The notes beneath the pieces are model-generated. The model worked only from the letters and a program-made list of their open reading frames with translations, searched no databases and was not told the origin of the DNA. This document shows, in pieces, positions 1 to 11,677 of a stretch of DNA of 64,000 nucleotides. Position 1 is the stretch's first letter. Each line of letters opens with the position of its first letter. The translations under genes and the position numbers were made by a program. The stretch comes from Podospora pseudoanserina (Eukaryota > Ascomycota > Sordariomycetes > Sordariales > Podosporaceae), in contig NC_085925.1 of NCBI RefSeq assembly GCF_035222485.1, positions 2,666,001-2,730,000 on the forward strand, read 5' to 3'.

Positions 1-1
1 T

Positions 2-823
2 GTCCCCGTAATTAACACATGGACACGTATCTACGCCTCCCACCTCTCCCCCTCCCACCCTCTCAATGGCCAAGCCGCCTATGTCCTCTCCACTATCCCA
101 GAGAACCCAGACGGCGAAGTGACCCCCCCAAAGCACCAGCTCAAGAACATGCAAATATTTGAGAACAAAGGCGCTGCCATGGGCTGCTCAAACCCTCATC
201 CTCACTGCCAGATCTGGACTACCAGCACCCTCCCTGAAGAACCAGGGAAGGAGTTGGTTAATATGAGGAAATACAAGTCCGACACAGGCCGGCATCTGCT
301 AGGCGATTACGTCAAGCTTGAGCTAGAGAAGAAGGAGAGACTAGTCTGGGAAAATGACTCCTTTGTTGTTGTCTGCCCGTGGTGGGCTCTGTGGCCGTTT
401 GAGGTGCTCATCATTTCCAAGCGTCATGTGAGGGCGCTGGTGGATCTGGATGATAAGGAACGGTTGGAGTTTGCGCAGGCGGTGCAAGAGGTCGCGAGGA
501 GGTACGATAATTTGTTTGAGACGAATTTTCCTTACAGTAAGTTTTCCTACCCTGATGGTGAGTGTGTAGGGGATGGGTCTGTTGACATCTCAACAATAGG
601 TTCTGGCATTCATCAGGCGCCGCTGGATTGCACGGAAGAGGAGGCGGAGATGAGCTGGTTCCACATGCACTTTTACCCTCCGTTGCTGAGGTCGGCCACG
701 GTGAAGAAGTTTTTGGTTGGGTATGAGCTTATGGCTGAGCCGCAGAGGGACATTACGCCGGAGCAGGCGGCTGCGAAGTTGAGGGATTGTGGAGGGGAGT
801 TGTACCGCAAGTCGCTGCAGTGA
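2..823 (+). CDS. GAL7: galactose-1-phosphate uridylyltransferase, 5'-partial
   Basis: Second enzyme of the Leloir pathway in the cytosol; it swaps galactose-1-phosphate for the glucose-1-phosphate of UDP-glucose. The open frame enters from the window edge, so roughly the first third of a usual ~380-aa protein is missing and about 252 codons remain. The active-site HPHxQ motif (HPHCQ, encoded at 197-211, second His the nucleophile) lies in the family context [10 protein letters not shown]. The C-terminal half has the FPYS...GIHQAP block. An in-frame intron is inferred at 537-599 (63 bases, donor gtaagt, acceptor atag): its removal restores FPYSSGIHQAP, whereas the unspliced frame carries a 21-residue insert foreign to the family. 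The gene converges on ERG28 with 149 bases between stops. Confidence 0.95.
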   Translation, partial: VPVINTWTRIYASHLSPSHPLNGQAAYVLSTIPENPDGEVTPPKHQLKNMQIFENKGAAMGCSNPHPHCQIWTTSTLPEEPGKELVNMRKYKSDTGRHLLGDYVKLELEKKERLVWENDSFVVVCPWWALWPFEVLIISKRHVRALVDLDDKERLEFAQAVQEVARRYDNLFETNFPYSKFSYPDGECVGDGSVDISTIGSGIHQAPLDCTEEEAEMSWFHMHFYPPLLRSATVKKFLVGYELMAEPQRDITPEQAAAKLRDCGGELYRKSLQ

Positions 824-972
824 GAAAGGCAACAACAGGTGGTATTATTGATATTAGACAGCTGCTAGACGCCTGATTACGGAGTCCCTATAAACACGAG
901 GGGATGCTCGTTTCCGTGTTGTATTATACAACCTTTTTTAACACAAATACTCCTGACCCCCTTTCAGCTCAC

Positions 973-1556
973 TTAGACAACGTAGTTGCTGTACTGGAGC
1001 AGCATCCAAGTGGTACCGCCGTAGGCAGCGAGGAAGGGGAAGATTTGAGGCCCGCTGAACCGGATGGTCTTGAAGATGAGCATCTCAGAGGTGAAGTGAA
1101 CGGCGGCAATGACGTGGGTGAGGATGCCCATCTGGTACAGAGCGTAGTTCTCGGGTTGGTAGCTGGCGTAGAGCCGGATGATGCCAGCGACGAAGGTGTA
1201 GGTGCCAAAGACACGAGCGGCCAGGGGAGTGACCTGGTCCTTGGCCTTCTCGGCGTCCTTGCCGGAGGCGGGCTTGAGGATGTTGGTGCTGTCCTCGGGG
1301 CTGTGCTTGCCCGTGGCTGGGGGCAGCGCGTGGTTCGGGACGAAGCGGCCGTTGTAGATGCGCCGGGTGTAGTGGAGGGTTACGTAGTTTTGGAGAGCGT
1401 TGCCCATGGACACGATGGAGATCTAGAAGGAGGATTGATGTTAGTGTTGATGCCGTGTTGGTCCGAGGGTTCCCGGCAGGTGCGACTTACGAACCACAGG
1501 TAATAGGGGAGGATGCCCTTTTCTCCCGAGGGGAGGAATGCTTTGAGTTGGTCCAT
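973..1556 (-). CDS. ERG28: Erg28-like ergosterol biosynthesis scaffold protein
   Basis: Erg28 is a small ER membrane protein that tethers the C-4 demethylation enzymes (Erg25/26/27) and other sterol enzymes. Two exons, 1556-1491 and 1422-973, joined across an intron 1490-1423 (donor gtaagt, acceptor ctag), give 171 aa beginning MDQLKAFLPSGEKG. Family features are the hydrophobic segments, the HYTRRIYNG block near residue 35-45, RVFGTYTF, and the C-terminal FLAAYGGTTWM. An alternative shorter start at the internal Met (MSMGN) would lose the conserved first hydrophobic helix, so the two-exon model is preferred. The protein is slightly longer than yeast Erg28 because of an insertion after the RRIYNG block. 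It diverges from the fatty-acid elongation reductase gene at 1992. Confidence 0.9.
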
Positions 1557-1991
1557 TTTGGCGATTGAGGTGATAGAATGTCGATTGACTAGGCAAGGAA
1601 CGGTGATGTTGTTCAGTGACCGTGTCGTCTTCCAGCCAGCAATCTTAAGATTGGACCAACAGCCTCAAAAGTCGTCCAATGAATTGAACACCATCTGAGG
1701 TGTGCCAAGACACTGCTCAGCTCAGGCCCAAGCTAGGGGACGTGTTTCCACTGTCAGGGGTCTCCTTTGGAGGCAATCGCCATTGGCCGAAGCTCGGCGG
1801 CGGCCCCGCAGCGGGATGGACGGTGGGTGGTCACAAAAATTTCCCTGGCGGGACCCCCAACATTTTTTGGGGGAAGCGCGTTTCTCGTCTCCAAGCCCGA
1901 GCCATCCGGACCCTTTCAACCTTATTTCAGGACAAGACACCACTACATCCAGGGACATCGCTATCTCGGAATACGCACGGCGATCAGACAC
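1557..1991. promoter_or_regulatory. shared intergenic promoter region, ERG28 / 3-ketoacyl-CoA reductase
   Basis: 435 bases separate the start codons of two divergent ER lipid genes. The stretch next to the reductase is GC-rich and contains an imperfect run of C then T/G around 1845-1875. No specific factor site can be named from sequence alone. Open frames across it are read-through of the reductase frame and are not supported as coding. Confidence 0.4.
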
Positions 1992-3079
1992 ATGGCTTCG
2001 CAAATAACCCAGCTCCTGGAGAAGGCTCTCCACTTCTGGAATGCTGTCCCTCAGCCACTCCAGTACACCTTTGCTGCTCTCGGCGCTCTCTACGTTCTGA
2101 GGGGCGCTCTCAGCTTCGTCCGCCTCCTCTTGAACTCATTCATCCTCAGCGGTCCCAACGTAGGTGGCTTCACCATTGGACAAAATTACACCAGAAGCAT
2201 GCTAACCTCTCAATTTCGGAACAGCTTCGCAAGTATGGCAAGAAGGGCACCTGGGCCGTTGTCACCGGTGCGTCTGATGGTCTCGGCAAGGAGTTCGCCT
2301 CTCAGCTCGCCTCCAAGGGCTTCAACCTCGTCCTCGTCTCCCGCACCCAGTCTAAGCTCGATGCTCTCGCCAAGGAGTTGCGTTTGAAGTGGTCCGGTCT
2401 CGAGACCAAGGTTCTCGCCATGGATTTCTCCCAGGACAACGATGAGGACTACGAGCGCCTGGCCAAGCTGATTGCTGGTCTTGATGTCGGTATCTTGATC
2501 AACAACGTCGGCCAGTCCCACAGCATCCCCGTATCCTTCCTCGATACCGAGAAGACCGAGCTCCAGAACATTGTCACCATCAACTGCCTCGGCACTCTCA
2601 AGACCACCAAGGTCGTTGCTCCCATCCTCGCTGCGCGCAAGAAGGGTCTCATTCTCACCATGGGCTCCTTCGCCGGCACCATGCCCACCCCCTACCTCGC
2701 CACCTACAGCGGCAGCAAGGCTTTCCTCCAGCACTGGAGCTCTTCTCTCGCCTCGGAGCTTGCCCCCCATGGCGTTGATGTTCAGTTTGTCATCTCTTAC
2801 CTCGTCACCACTGCCATGAGCAAGGTTCGCCGCACCAGCCTCCTCATCCCTGGCCCCAAGCAGTTTGTCAAGGCTGCCCTTGGCAAGATTGGTCTCGACA
2901 GCAACGAGAACTTTCCCAACACCTATACCCCCTGGTGGAGCCACAACGTGTTCAAGTGGATCATTGACAGCACTGTTGGCAACACCAGCGCTTTCACCAT
3001 CTGGCAGAACAGGAAGATGCACGTTGACATCCGCAACCGTGCCCTCCGGAAGGCTGCCCGTGAGGCCAAGAAGCAGTAA
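1992..3079 (+). CDS. IFA38: very-long-chain 3-oxoacyl-CoA reductase (17-beta-HSD12/Ifa38 family SDR)
   Basis: NADPH-dependent second step of the ER fatty-acid elongation cycle. Two exons, 1992-2159 and 2225-3079, intron 2160-2224 (donor gtaggt, branch gctaac, acceptor acag), give 340 aa. An N-terminal membrane segment (about residues 20-50) precedes a classical short-chain dehydrogenase fold: TGASDGLG nucleotide-binding motif at 70-77, NNVG around 130, catalytic Ser204, and YSGSK with Tyr217 and Lys221. The C-terminus is basic. The Met at 1992 is chosen because it gives the hydrophobic anchor; the longer open frame upstream of 2225 in the other frame is intron plus promoter. Divergent from ERG28, which also acts in ER lipid synthesis. 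Confidence 0.95.
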
Positions 3080-3952
3080 AGGGTTGCCTTGGGGATAATG
3101 TAAGAGTAATGAAGGCATGGATGGGTTAGGAAAGGAAGAAAAATAGGGTGGCAATGGTATTCATGGAAAAAGCGTCGATTTGGCGGGGTACATGATCAGC
3201 CGATGCTTTAGTTTGTAGACTGTTGTAATGACTTCGATTGGTTGTCGAGTTTTTGGATCTGCATAGAAATGGTATAACCATTGGTTCTCTATCTGTTTCT
3301 GTGCTATTTGTGAATGACAATGGGTCAGTTGGTCTCCAGTTGCTGTTCTAACACCAATGTCAACAACAAAACAAGCTCTTGGAGCAAGAGGTGACAGTGA
3401 CGTGGTGGATGTGGTCTGTGCGTGCCGGTTGAGAGCCTGAACTTTGAAGGCGGTGACAGAGAGGGCTGCTCCCAATAAGGCTTAGTGCCTTCTACCGTCC
3501 CATGCAGCGCGTTCGCGTGTCCGTGCCATTCAGGTCGCTGCCAATGATCCTTGCTCTCCAAAAATTGTTTACGGCCAGCCTCTTTCTTGTTTCCTGCCAC
3601 TGACTGCGAAGGCGCCCATTCATCGTGACCACCGTCCCTTGCAACCGAACAATACCACGGCGAGCTTCCCGACAGCCCTGGAAGCATCTATTTGAGCTAT
3701 AATCGCGATACGAAACACGGCATCTCTACGAAACAGCTGTTGATTGCATCAGCCGGGGATAGAAAGGGCTTGGTTTGGTGTTGGTGTTCGTTCAACTGGC
3801 TGTCGCAGGGCCAAGCAGAGGTCAAGAGCCGCAGGAGAACCGAGAGAGACCTTTCATCTCTCGACCTTCAATTGCCTTTCACGAACAGCTCAAAGGACCC
3901 CCGCGACCTGGGATGAGATTGTCTGCTATTATATTTGCTCGATACCCCGACA
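3080..3952. other. intergenic region with no supported gene
   Basis: Contains the 3' end of the reductase transcript and the upstream region of the nucleoporin gene. Short open frames on both strands have no recognisable family features. No repeats were seen. Confidence 0.5.
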
Positions 3953-6900
3953 ATGGAGCCCTCAACGCCCATGCGCCCCATCCCCGGCGCTTACATTAAC
4001 ACTCCTGCGCCAAACACCACGCGACGACAACTCTTTACCAACAACCCTGGGAATGGTGTGCCACCACCTATGGCACTCCCACCCGCGAACCCAGTTGGCC
4101 CCGGCACTCAGGCTCTCGTGACAGGCCAGCTTCCGGCACCGACTGTTGCCCGCGCAGACGTCCCTCTGATCGAAACGGCTGGTCATGTTGTCAACTCAAA
4201 TCTCCTCAACGATGAAAGCTATCCTGACCTGGACTCATACTGCCGACGTGTGTATCATCTCTACGAGCTTCCGATTATCAGACACTGACAGACCTTGAAA
4301 TAGCCGGCGCTTCCTCCGAGTATGACATCCATCCGCCGGACAGGCCATGGGCGCCTTTTCAAAAGACCCATATGTACCAAATTCCTGACCAGATCTTCGA
4401 CTTCCTTAATGGGGGGGAGGTCTTCACGAAACTAGGCCTCTTCCCGGAGCTCGGATATGCCTGGGCCTCCATCGATAGTTCGCTCTTCCTCTGGGACTAC
4501 ACGCATCCCACGCCAGAACTTATCGGGTACGAGGAATTGACCACCACCATCACCGCCGTTGCCCTCGTTGCGCCAAAGCCAGGCGTGTTCGTCAAGACCA
4601 TTACACATATTCTCGTCATCTCCACAACAACTGATGTTGTTCTTGTTGGTGTGGCGGCCGAGACCAACGCGTCGGGAGCCAAGAAGGTCACGCTCTACCA
4701 GACCAAGATGGCTGTGCACCGTGGTGGCAGTGATGTCAGTTACATCGTCGGAACCGCCAATGGGCGCATCTTTGTCGGTGGCGAAACGGACACCGACATC
4801 CACGAAATTGTTTACCAGCAAGAAGAGAGATGGTTCTCTAGCAGATGCAGCAAAGTCAACCATACCCATCCCGGCTGGTCCTCTGTTGTACCACTGACCA
4901 ACTTGCCATTTGGCCCCCGGCCACACGAACACCTCGTGGGTCTCTATGTTGACGATACTCGAAACCTTGTGTACTCGCTATCTGACCGGTCGACCATCCG
5001 AACCTATCACATGGAGGGCCCCGAAAAGCTCACCAAGGTGATTGAGAAGGACAAGACCAGCATCCTCCGCGACTTTGCCCACTTGGCAGCCCCATCACCT
5101 CTCTTCACCGACAGGACTACCATTGTGTCACTCAGTCCCATCACCGCCACCGAGACGTCGAAACTCCATCTCATGGCTCTCACCGATACTGGCTGTCGCC
5201 TTCTTCTCAGCGCCACGAGCGCTGCTTCATACACCATCGGCGGCGGGTCATCCACCCTTCCTCCTCAAAGTATGCAGCTGCAGTTTATCAAGTTCCCTCC
5301 CAGGGAGGAGTACCAACGGACTAGGGATCACAGACTCCAACCTATCGAGACGGTACTAGACAAGACATCGCAGCTTCTTGAAATTAGCGCAATGGGTATG
5401 CGCTTCCCTCCAGGTTACTTCTTTGACGTCGTCCGTGACAGGACCGCTGCTTCGGACAGGCTTTTTATCTCGGCTCCCGATACGGGCCGGATCAAGTTGA
5501 CACAGCCTACCTCGGCGCTGAAATACTTTGAGCAGGGCACGTGGATCGACCTCGGCGCTGGCAACCGAACCATTGAGATCGGTTTGACGACCAAGCCTTT
5601 CTCGGCAAACAGTCAGCCTCTAGGCTTCGGCAATGAGCTCGCTGTTCAGTTCGACCAGGCTCCCGGGGAGTTTGCGATTCTCACAAACACTGGCGTACAC
5701 ATCATTCGCCGGAGAAGGGTGGTGGATATGCTTGCGACTGCCCTCAGATCTGTCCAAGGTCAGGGCGACGACGTGCTAGAGCTGGAGGTTCGCCACTTTC
5801 TTGCTCAGTACGGGAGAGTGGAAACCTGCTCGGCGGCGCTGGCAGTAGCGTGTGGTCAAGGCAACGACTCGCGGACGGGTATTGGGCGATCCTCGGACAC
5901 CAGCCTTGCAAACCTTGCCCGCTTGGTATTTGTGGAATACGGTGGCCAAGCCAGAGTGGCGGAGTCAGACGGGCGCATGGCCCCTCAGGATTCTGTTAGG
6001 TTATCGTCCCGTCACGATGCGTTGGTGCTGTACTTTACCCGCCTTGTCAGGACACTCTGGAAAACCAAGGTCGTCACGATTGCCAAGGACGGCAAGGAGG
6101 TGACCTCGACCGTAGACGTCAAGAAACTGGTGCAGGTTCAGGAACAGGTCGACCGTCTGGAGAATTTTTTGGAGACCAACAAGGGCACGATCCAAGGCCT
6201 CTCTGGCCCTCCCGGTACTCTGACAAACAGAAACGACGAGATTGCTGCGCAAAAGGAACACCAGGCTTTCCACGGCATGCGTCAGCTCATGAAGAGTGTG
6301 ACGGAGGGCATTTCCTTCGTCACTATGCTTTTTAGCGAGAGAGTTGCGGATATCTATGGTCGGCTCGAACCTGCCGACCAACAAAGGCTCTCTCAGCTTA
6401 CCTATGAGCACCTGTTCTCCCAGAAGCCCGGAAAAGACCTCGCAAAGGTGTTGGTCAAAGCAATTGTCAACCGCAATATCGCTAATGGCGCCAATGTGGA
6501 TACGGTCGCTGATGGCCTAAGGAGACGTTGCGGGAGCTTCTGCTCGCCTGACGATGTGGTCATCTTCAAGGCCCAAGAGCAGTTGCAGCGCGCGAGTGAC
6601 CAGGTTGCTAATGCCAGCGCCGCTCGTCTGCTGCTGGCCGAGAGTTTGAGACTCTTTCAGGAGGTCGCTGGCAGTCTTTCTGCCGACAACCTCGAGAGGG
6701 CTGTTAACCAGTACATCGAGCTCAAGTACTACGCCGGTGCTATTCAGCTGTGCTTGGTGGTTGCCAAGGAAAAGGACCGGGGCAACACTGCATTGACATG
6801 GGTGATGGACAACAGGCCGGCGGGTGATGTTCGTGAGAGGGCGTACAATGCCCGGAAGAACTGCTACATCCTGATTCAGCAGGTTCTTGACGCGCTCGAG

Positions 6901-8318
6901 GGTTACCTCTCCACGGAGCCTGAGACGATTGATGGGCGTCAAACGGTCGCTGCCACCAAGAGGAAAGAGGCCTACGATGTGGTTAACAACTCGGATGATC
7001 AAGTGTTTCACATTGACCTGTACGAGTGGTACATCTCCAAGGGCTGGATTGATAGGCTACTTGCCATTGACTCGCCACACGTTGAGGCTTACCTTCGGCA
7101 GCTCTCTGAGCAGAATTACACTCATGCTGACCTCCTCTGCCGGTGGTATACTCACCGCAACTTCTTCTTCCAAGCGGCCCAAGTCCAAGCCAACATTGCC
7201 AAGTCGGACATGGCCATCCCCATCAAACACCGCATCAAGCTGCTTGGTTTGGCCAAGGCGAATGCCAGTGTCAACACTGCTGGCGTGAGCCGTCAGCAGC
7301 AACAAATGTTGAACCATGAGGTGTCTGAAATGCTCGAGATGGCGCACATCCAGGATGATTTGCTACAGAGATTGCTTGCAGACGGCCGGATAGACAACAG
7401 CAGGAAGGCCGAGGTCAATGACCATTTGAACGGGCCGATCCTCAGCGTGAACGAGGTACATTCGAGTCCCTTTCGTTTACCAACAAGGACTTGTTTTGCT
7501 AACGTTGTGTTTTCTAGCTCTACAATGACTACATTGACCAAGCCGGGTACTACGACCTCAGCCTCTTGATCTTCCACCTTGCCGACTTCCAAAACCACCG
7601 CGTCATCGAGGAGACGTGGAGCAACCTCATCCACCAGGTCCACAACGAGACGGAGATCAAGGCGGAGCTGTGGAACAAGCGCGACGGGAATGGGGTACCT
7701 GCCGAGCTGCGGGATCAGATCCCCGAGGCTGAGCCGCCGAGGCCGTGGGAGTGTGTAGCGCAGAACGTGCAGATTATTGCTCACCGCGCCTCGCTGGACA
7801 GTCTCGTCTTCCCCGTCGACAAGGTCATCCCGATGGTGTGCGGTTATGCGATTGAGTACAACCAGGATTTGGAGAGCCCCAACTGGCCGATGGCGCTGTT
7901 TCAGCAGCTTCATGTCCCGCATGCGCTTATTGTGCAGGTGTTGGAGGGGGTGCTGGATGCGCAGGAGGTTCCTTTTGTGGGGAGGAAGAGGAAGAATGTG
8001 GCTGGCTGGGTTGTTGCTGTTGTGGAGGATTGGGTGACTTCGATTCAGATGAGGGGGGGGAGGAATTCAGCTGATGCTGGGGGGGTTGGGGTTTGGGTTA
8101 GTGAGCTGTTGGGACGGGTGGATGCGTTGCTCAGGCAGTTTCAGTCTGCGGGGGCGAGGACGGAGGCGGATAAGAAGTTGAGAGACGAGGCTGCGCAGTT
8201 GAGGGGGGAGTTGGCTACCGTCAAGAGGAGGGTCGATGGGCTTGTAGCGGCGGCGGCGCAGGGGGGGATGGGGGGGAGTGTGATGGGAGGTTTTGGTTTT
8301 AGGGGCGGGTTGGCTTAG
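3953..8318 (+). CDS. NUP170: nuclear pore inner-ring nucleoporin Nup155/Nup170
   Basis: Large scaffold nucleoporin of the inner ring: N-terminal beta-propeller and C-terminal alpha-solenoid. Three exons, 3953-4247, 4304-7455 and 7518-8318, give 1415 aa and keep phase exactly. The first intron (4248-4303, branch ctgac) restores the sequence YCRPGASSEYDI; the second (7456-7517, donor gtacat, branch gctaac, acceptor ctag) joins LSVNE to LYNDYIDQAGYYDL. Family signatures are the unstructured N-terminus, the YPDLD then ASSEYDI segment, then MYQIPDQIF and FPELGYAWASID opening the propeller, and long helical repeats later. Length matches fungal Nup170 (about 1,350-1,500 aa). The exact first donor is the least certain point. 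Confidence 0.93.
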
Positions 8319-9406
8319 GAGTCGACTGCTTCTGCTGAGGCTGTTGTGGAGAAGAAAGGGGTGTCACTACCGGGGCGGAGTAAACCCCGTGGGGGGTATC
8401 TCGAGGAAGGGAGGAGGAAGAAAACGAGGATGAGACTTGGGTAAATTTATGTGGGAGTTTGAAACATAGATTGATTTTAGGGGAAAGCGAGCGGGAAAAA
8501 AAAGTCGAGATGGGAAGGGAATTTGGGAGGAGGTTGTTGTTAGGAGCATGGCTTGTGTAGGCAGGGTTTTTGATGTAATGTGTTGTACATAGTTATGGTG
8601 TAGGGATTGTTGGACTTTTTCAATGTCTTGTTTTGTCTAGCTAGTTTGGGGTGTTTTATGGGATTGGGGAGGGGGAGGGAGAAGGGGGGGAGAAAAAAAA
8701 ATAGACAGTTACGTGTCAATTTTGTGTGTGTTTGAGGGTGATAGTGATGATTTGAGTGAGTGTGAGATTGATGTTTGAATGGGGAGAAAATGTGGTTGGC
8801 ATGTGTAAAGGGAGAGAACCTTTACGGAGTCCCTTATTTATCTTATCAATACCCCCCTCCCTACCTATTTACTTACCTTTGCTATAATATAGTAAAAAGC
8901 CTTAAGAGAAAAATAATAAGCGTTTATTTTATCTTCAAAGGCCCTTGAATTATTTTTCATAGCCTTCAAACTCTATTTCAAAGCTCTTAAACTATCTTTT
9001 AAGCCTTTTTACATATCTTTTAAGGCCTCCTAATTATCATTGTTTTAATATCTTTCAACTATTTCTGAAGCCTATTAAATACCTTTCAACCCTTGATAAT
9101 TATACTTTATAAAATAGTTAAATCCTATATTCAGGGGGGGTGGTTTGGTAAGATCAATAGGGGGCTCCATATAGGTTCTCTCATTGCACACCACCTGATC
9201 AGGAATTGCTATGTAATCGATGCTATATATCTGTACTTGATGTGCTATCTCTTTTGAAAGGGAAGAAGGGAAGCAGAGAGAGAATGTGGGTATGCGTGTC
9301 GCTGAGGCTCTGAAAAAGGAGGTACATGAAAGAATGTGTGAAATGCCATCGGGTGGGAACAAAGTGTGGGTTGGGTTGTTGTGTCATTCATGTCGGTGGA
9401 GGGTTT
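8319..9406. other. intergenic, with AT-rich degenerate tandem repeat
   Basis: The first part is G-rich 3' flank of the nucleoporin gene. From about 8880 to 9120 base composition turns sharply AT-rich. No gene is supported. Confidence 0.6.
8880..9120. repeat. AT-rich degenerate minisatellite
   Basis: The block repeats a short motif of about 25-30 bases resembling CTTTCAA...CTATTTTTAAGCC, with many differences between units (for example around 8940, 8970, 9005, 9045 and 9075). The composition contrasts with both flanks. It may be a decayed tandem repeat or a remnant affected by repeat-induced point mutation (RIP). Confidence 0.5.
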
Positions 9407-11677
9407 TCAGGCATGTGCCTCGACCATCGGCTGGGCGACAGGGACAACACGAGAGGGTGGTTGATGTTGGGTGTGGTTGCCGGTGTTGGTCTCGACCTGA
9501 GGGTACAAGTCCTCATGCGTAGTGATAATATCCCACGTCGCAACCTTGAACTCATCCAGAGATCGCAAGTTCTGTACCTCTTCTTCTTCTGCTCTCGTGG
9601 CCTGCCGCGAAGGCATGTTGTTCTGACCTTTCGGGGTGATCTTCTTGAAGAATACGTCCTCGCGGGCATCCTCCGGATGCAGCCAGGCGTGAAGGTCTGG
9701 CTGGGAGTAATGCCGGAAGTTTGTCGCCTTGCTCGAGATGAGAACTATAATCTTGTCGTGCATTTGGAAGCCTGGTTGTTGGGAGGCGGCTTGGAGCTGT
9801 GGGGGGACTGTGATGTTGAGCTTCAACTTGGGGTCGATGGCCTCTCTGGGGTAGACTTCGAAGCTGTCGGCGCCTTCGTCAGGGAAGATCTGTGTTATGC
9901 CATAGGTTGGATCAAGGTTGAAGATGGTAATGAATTGGGTGAGGGCTTCCTCTTCCTGGTTTAGTATCCGGGTAGGGCGGGGTTCGGTGTTTTTGAAGAC
10001 GACCCCGTACTGCACCTTGGCGGGAAGCGTGGGGCTGTTGGACCTGTTGACATCGTGGATCCGTTTTATCTCGAATTCGTACCTAGGGTTCCACGGATTT
10101 GTGGAATCTTCACGGGCGGCGAGGTTGGTGAGACGCTGGTAAGGGGAGAGGTGTTGAACGATGAGGGAGAGTGTTCTAGCGATGCTGTCGTCGTTATGGT
10201 CGAGGCTGGGGACATTCTCCATTATCTCTGTGTTGTTGTTGTGGACCACAAGATTTGTCCCATCCTCAGAGGGCTTGACGTAAAAGGTGTCAGGACAAGT
10301 GACTTCTGGGACAATATCCGGATCAGAGTGTAGTCTCAAGTCAGCCGTGGGGCGCAATAGGTCTTCCGGCAATTCTCTCCAGGAGTTTTGGAGACGAGTA
10401 GCTGCTTGATCAGAAAGATTGACTGTGTCAACGTAGATTACGGGGCGATGGTTGCGTTGGACCAAAACGGCGAACCAACCAACCTTGGGAATATTGGCAA
10501 GGTTAGATGTGGTCGGAACTCGCGCAGCAGCCGTCATGTTGGTGACCTCGAGAATGATAGCTTCGGCAGCTCGCTCCTCGTCAGGGTTAAGTAAGCCGAA
10601 GGTGAACTGATCCGGTCTGTAGAGGGCGAAGCGGTCCCCAACCTCGACCCCATGGGAACCACCCCTGCTGATAGTGACAAGAGTGAATCCCACTTCTTTC
10701 TCTGTCTTTGTGACATTGCCCTGCATCACGCCTGTAAGAGCCGACTTGGTATTTGTGCCAAAAGCCAGGCGGTTGCGGTTTCCGAGAAGCATGGGTTGTT
10801 GAGGGAAAATGTTGTTGCGGATGCCGGACTTGGATACAAGGTGAGTGATGAGCATATCGTAGGTGATTGGGATGATGGAATCTTTCAGCGCCGTCACGGT
10901 TTTGTCGAGATGGTATGTCATTGTCCCCCTTCCACCAGTTTCATATGCGAATTCACTTGGCTGACAGGCTGCGAGCAGATTGTGCCTCCGGTTGCGATAC
11001 AGCCAGCTCTCCTGTACTATCACGTTGCGGCCATCGTCATTACCACGGCCCACTTCAGTGCCAGAATCAATCTCATCATCTGAGTCCGAATCGGGAAAAG
11101 GACACCGAATGCTAACACTCTCAAGTCCGGCGGCATCATGACCATCCAAAGCATCATGTCCACCACCAGAGCCTGAATACAAGCTGTCCCGATCGGCGCC
11201 TCCTGAATGACAACAGTCGAGGGACACAAATACCGTGAGACCCAGCTCATTCAGCCCATCCAAAACATTGGAAAGCTCAACATCCATTAGGGGCTCTCCC
11301 AGAGTGCACAACCCCTCATCGTAGGCACCTTCAGACTTCAAACCACCATTCTCTGGCTTATGGTAGATTGTTTTGGTGCGCATGCCGTGGCCAGAGTAGT
11401 GCAGGAAGAAAAGGGCACCAGGGCCGCTCGCAACCGCTCTTCCGGCGACCTCCTCAATCAGGGCAAAGACATTGGTTTTGGTCGGCAAAGTTTCCGGTGT
11501 TGACCCATGAGGGGACGTGAGGGTATGAACATTGCCGGCTGGAACGCGGAGGGTGGTTGTGAGGAGTGTATCGATGATCTCTACATCCTTAACACAACCG
11601 TATAGATTTTTGTACTGCCCGTGGTAGTTGTTGATGCCAATCAACACGGCAAATATCTTCTCAGGTGCGACGGCCAT
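9407..11677 (-). CDS. caspase-like (peptidase C14) protein with large C-terminal region
   Basis: Single-exon protein of 756 aa. Residues about 5-270 form a caspase/metacaspase-type p20 fold: the strand FAVLIGINNY at the start, catalytic His97 in HYSGHG and catalytic Cys156 in DCCHSGG, the clan CD dyad. An acidic linker (DSDSDDEIDSG) follows near residue 200. After the motif QQPMLLGNRNRL near 320, about 430 residues continue with no family I can name; a segment with GGSHGVEVGDRFALY looks beta-rich and resembles the accessory region seen after the caspase domain in other fungal C14 proteins. The first ATG of the frame is at 11677, in a good context, and places the first beta-strand right after the start. 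It is transcribed away from the TPR-CHAT gene at 12867. The substrate and whether it is a true protease are unknown. Confidence 0.88.
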   Translation of the reverse strand: MAVAPEKIFAVLIGINNYHGQYKNLYGCVKDVEIIDTLLTTTLRVPAGNVHTLTSPHGSTPETLPTKTNVFALIEEVAGRAVASGPGALFFLHYSGHGMRTKTIYHKPENGGLKSEGAYDEGLCTLGEPLMDVELSNVLDGLNELGLTVFVSLDCCHSGGADRDSLYSGSGGGHDALDGHDAAGLESVSIRCPFPDSDSDDEIDSGTEVGRGNDDGRNVIVQESWLYRNRRHNLLAACQPSEFAYETGGRGTMTYHLDKTVTALKDSIIPITYDMLITHLVSKSGIRNNIFPQQPMLLGNRNRLAFGTNTKSALTGVMQGNVTKTEKEVGFTLVTISRGGSHGVEVGDRFALYRPDQFTFGLLNPDEERAAEAIILEVTNMTAAARVPTTSNLANIPKVGWFAVLVQRNHRPVIYVDTVNLSDQAATRLQNSWRELPEDLLRPTADLRLHSDPDIVPEVTCPDTFYVKPSEDGTNLVVHNNNTEIMENVPSLDHNDDSIARTLSLIVQHLSPYQRLTNLAAREDSTNPWNPRYEFEIKRIHDVNRSNSPTLPAKVQYGVVFKNTEPRPTRILNQEEEALTQFITIFNLDPTYGITQIFPDEGADSFEVYPREAIDPKLKLNITVPPQLQAASQQPGFQMHDKIIVLISSKATNFRHYSQPDLHAWLHPEDAREDVFFKKITPKGQNNMPSRQATRAEEEEVQNLRSLDEFKVATWDIITTHEDLYPQVETNTGNHTQHQPPSRVVPVAQPMVEAHA

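Noticed and set aside
904-1503. 199-codon plus-strand frame opposite ERG28
   Set aside because: It is the antisense shadow of ERG28, which has the conserved sterol-scaffold sequence and a phase-matched intron.
1700-2224. Plus-strand open frame extending the reductase N-terminus upstream
   Set aside because: It runs through promoter and intron; the spliced start at 1992 gives the expected membrane anchor.
2210-3154. 314-codon minus-strand frame
   Set aside because: Antisense of the reductase, with no family features.
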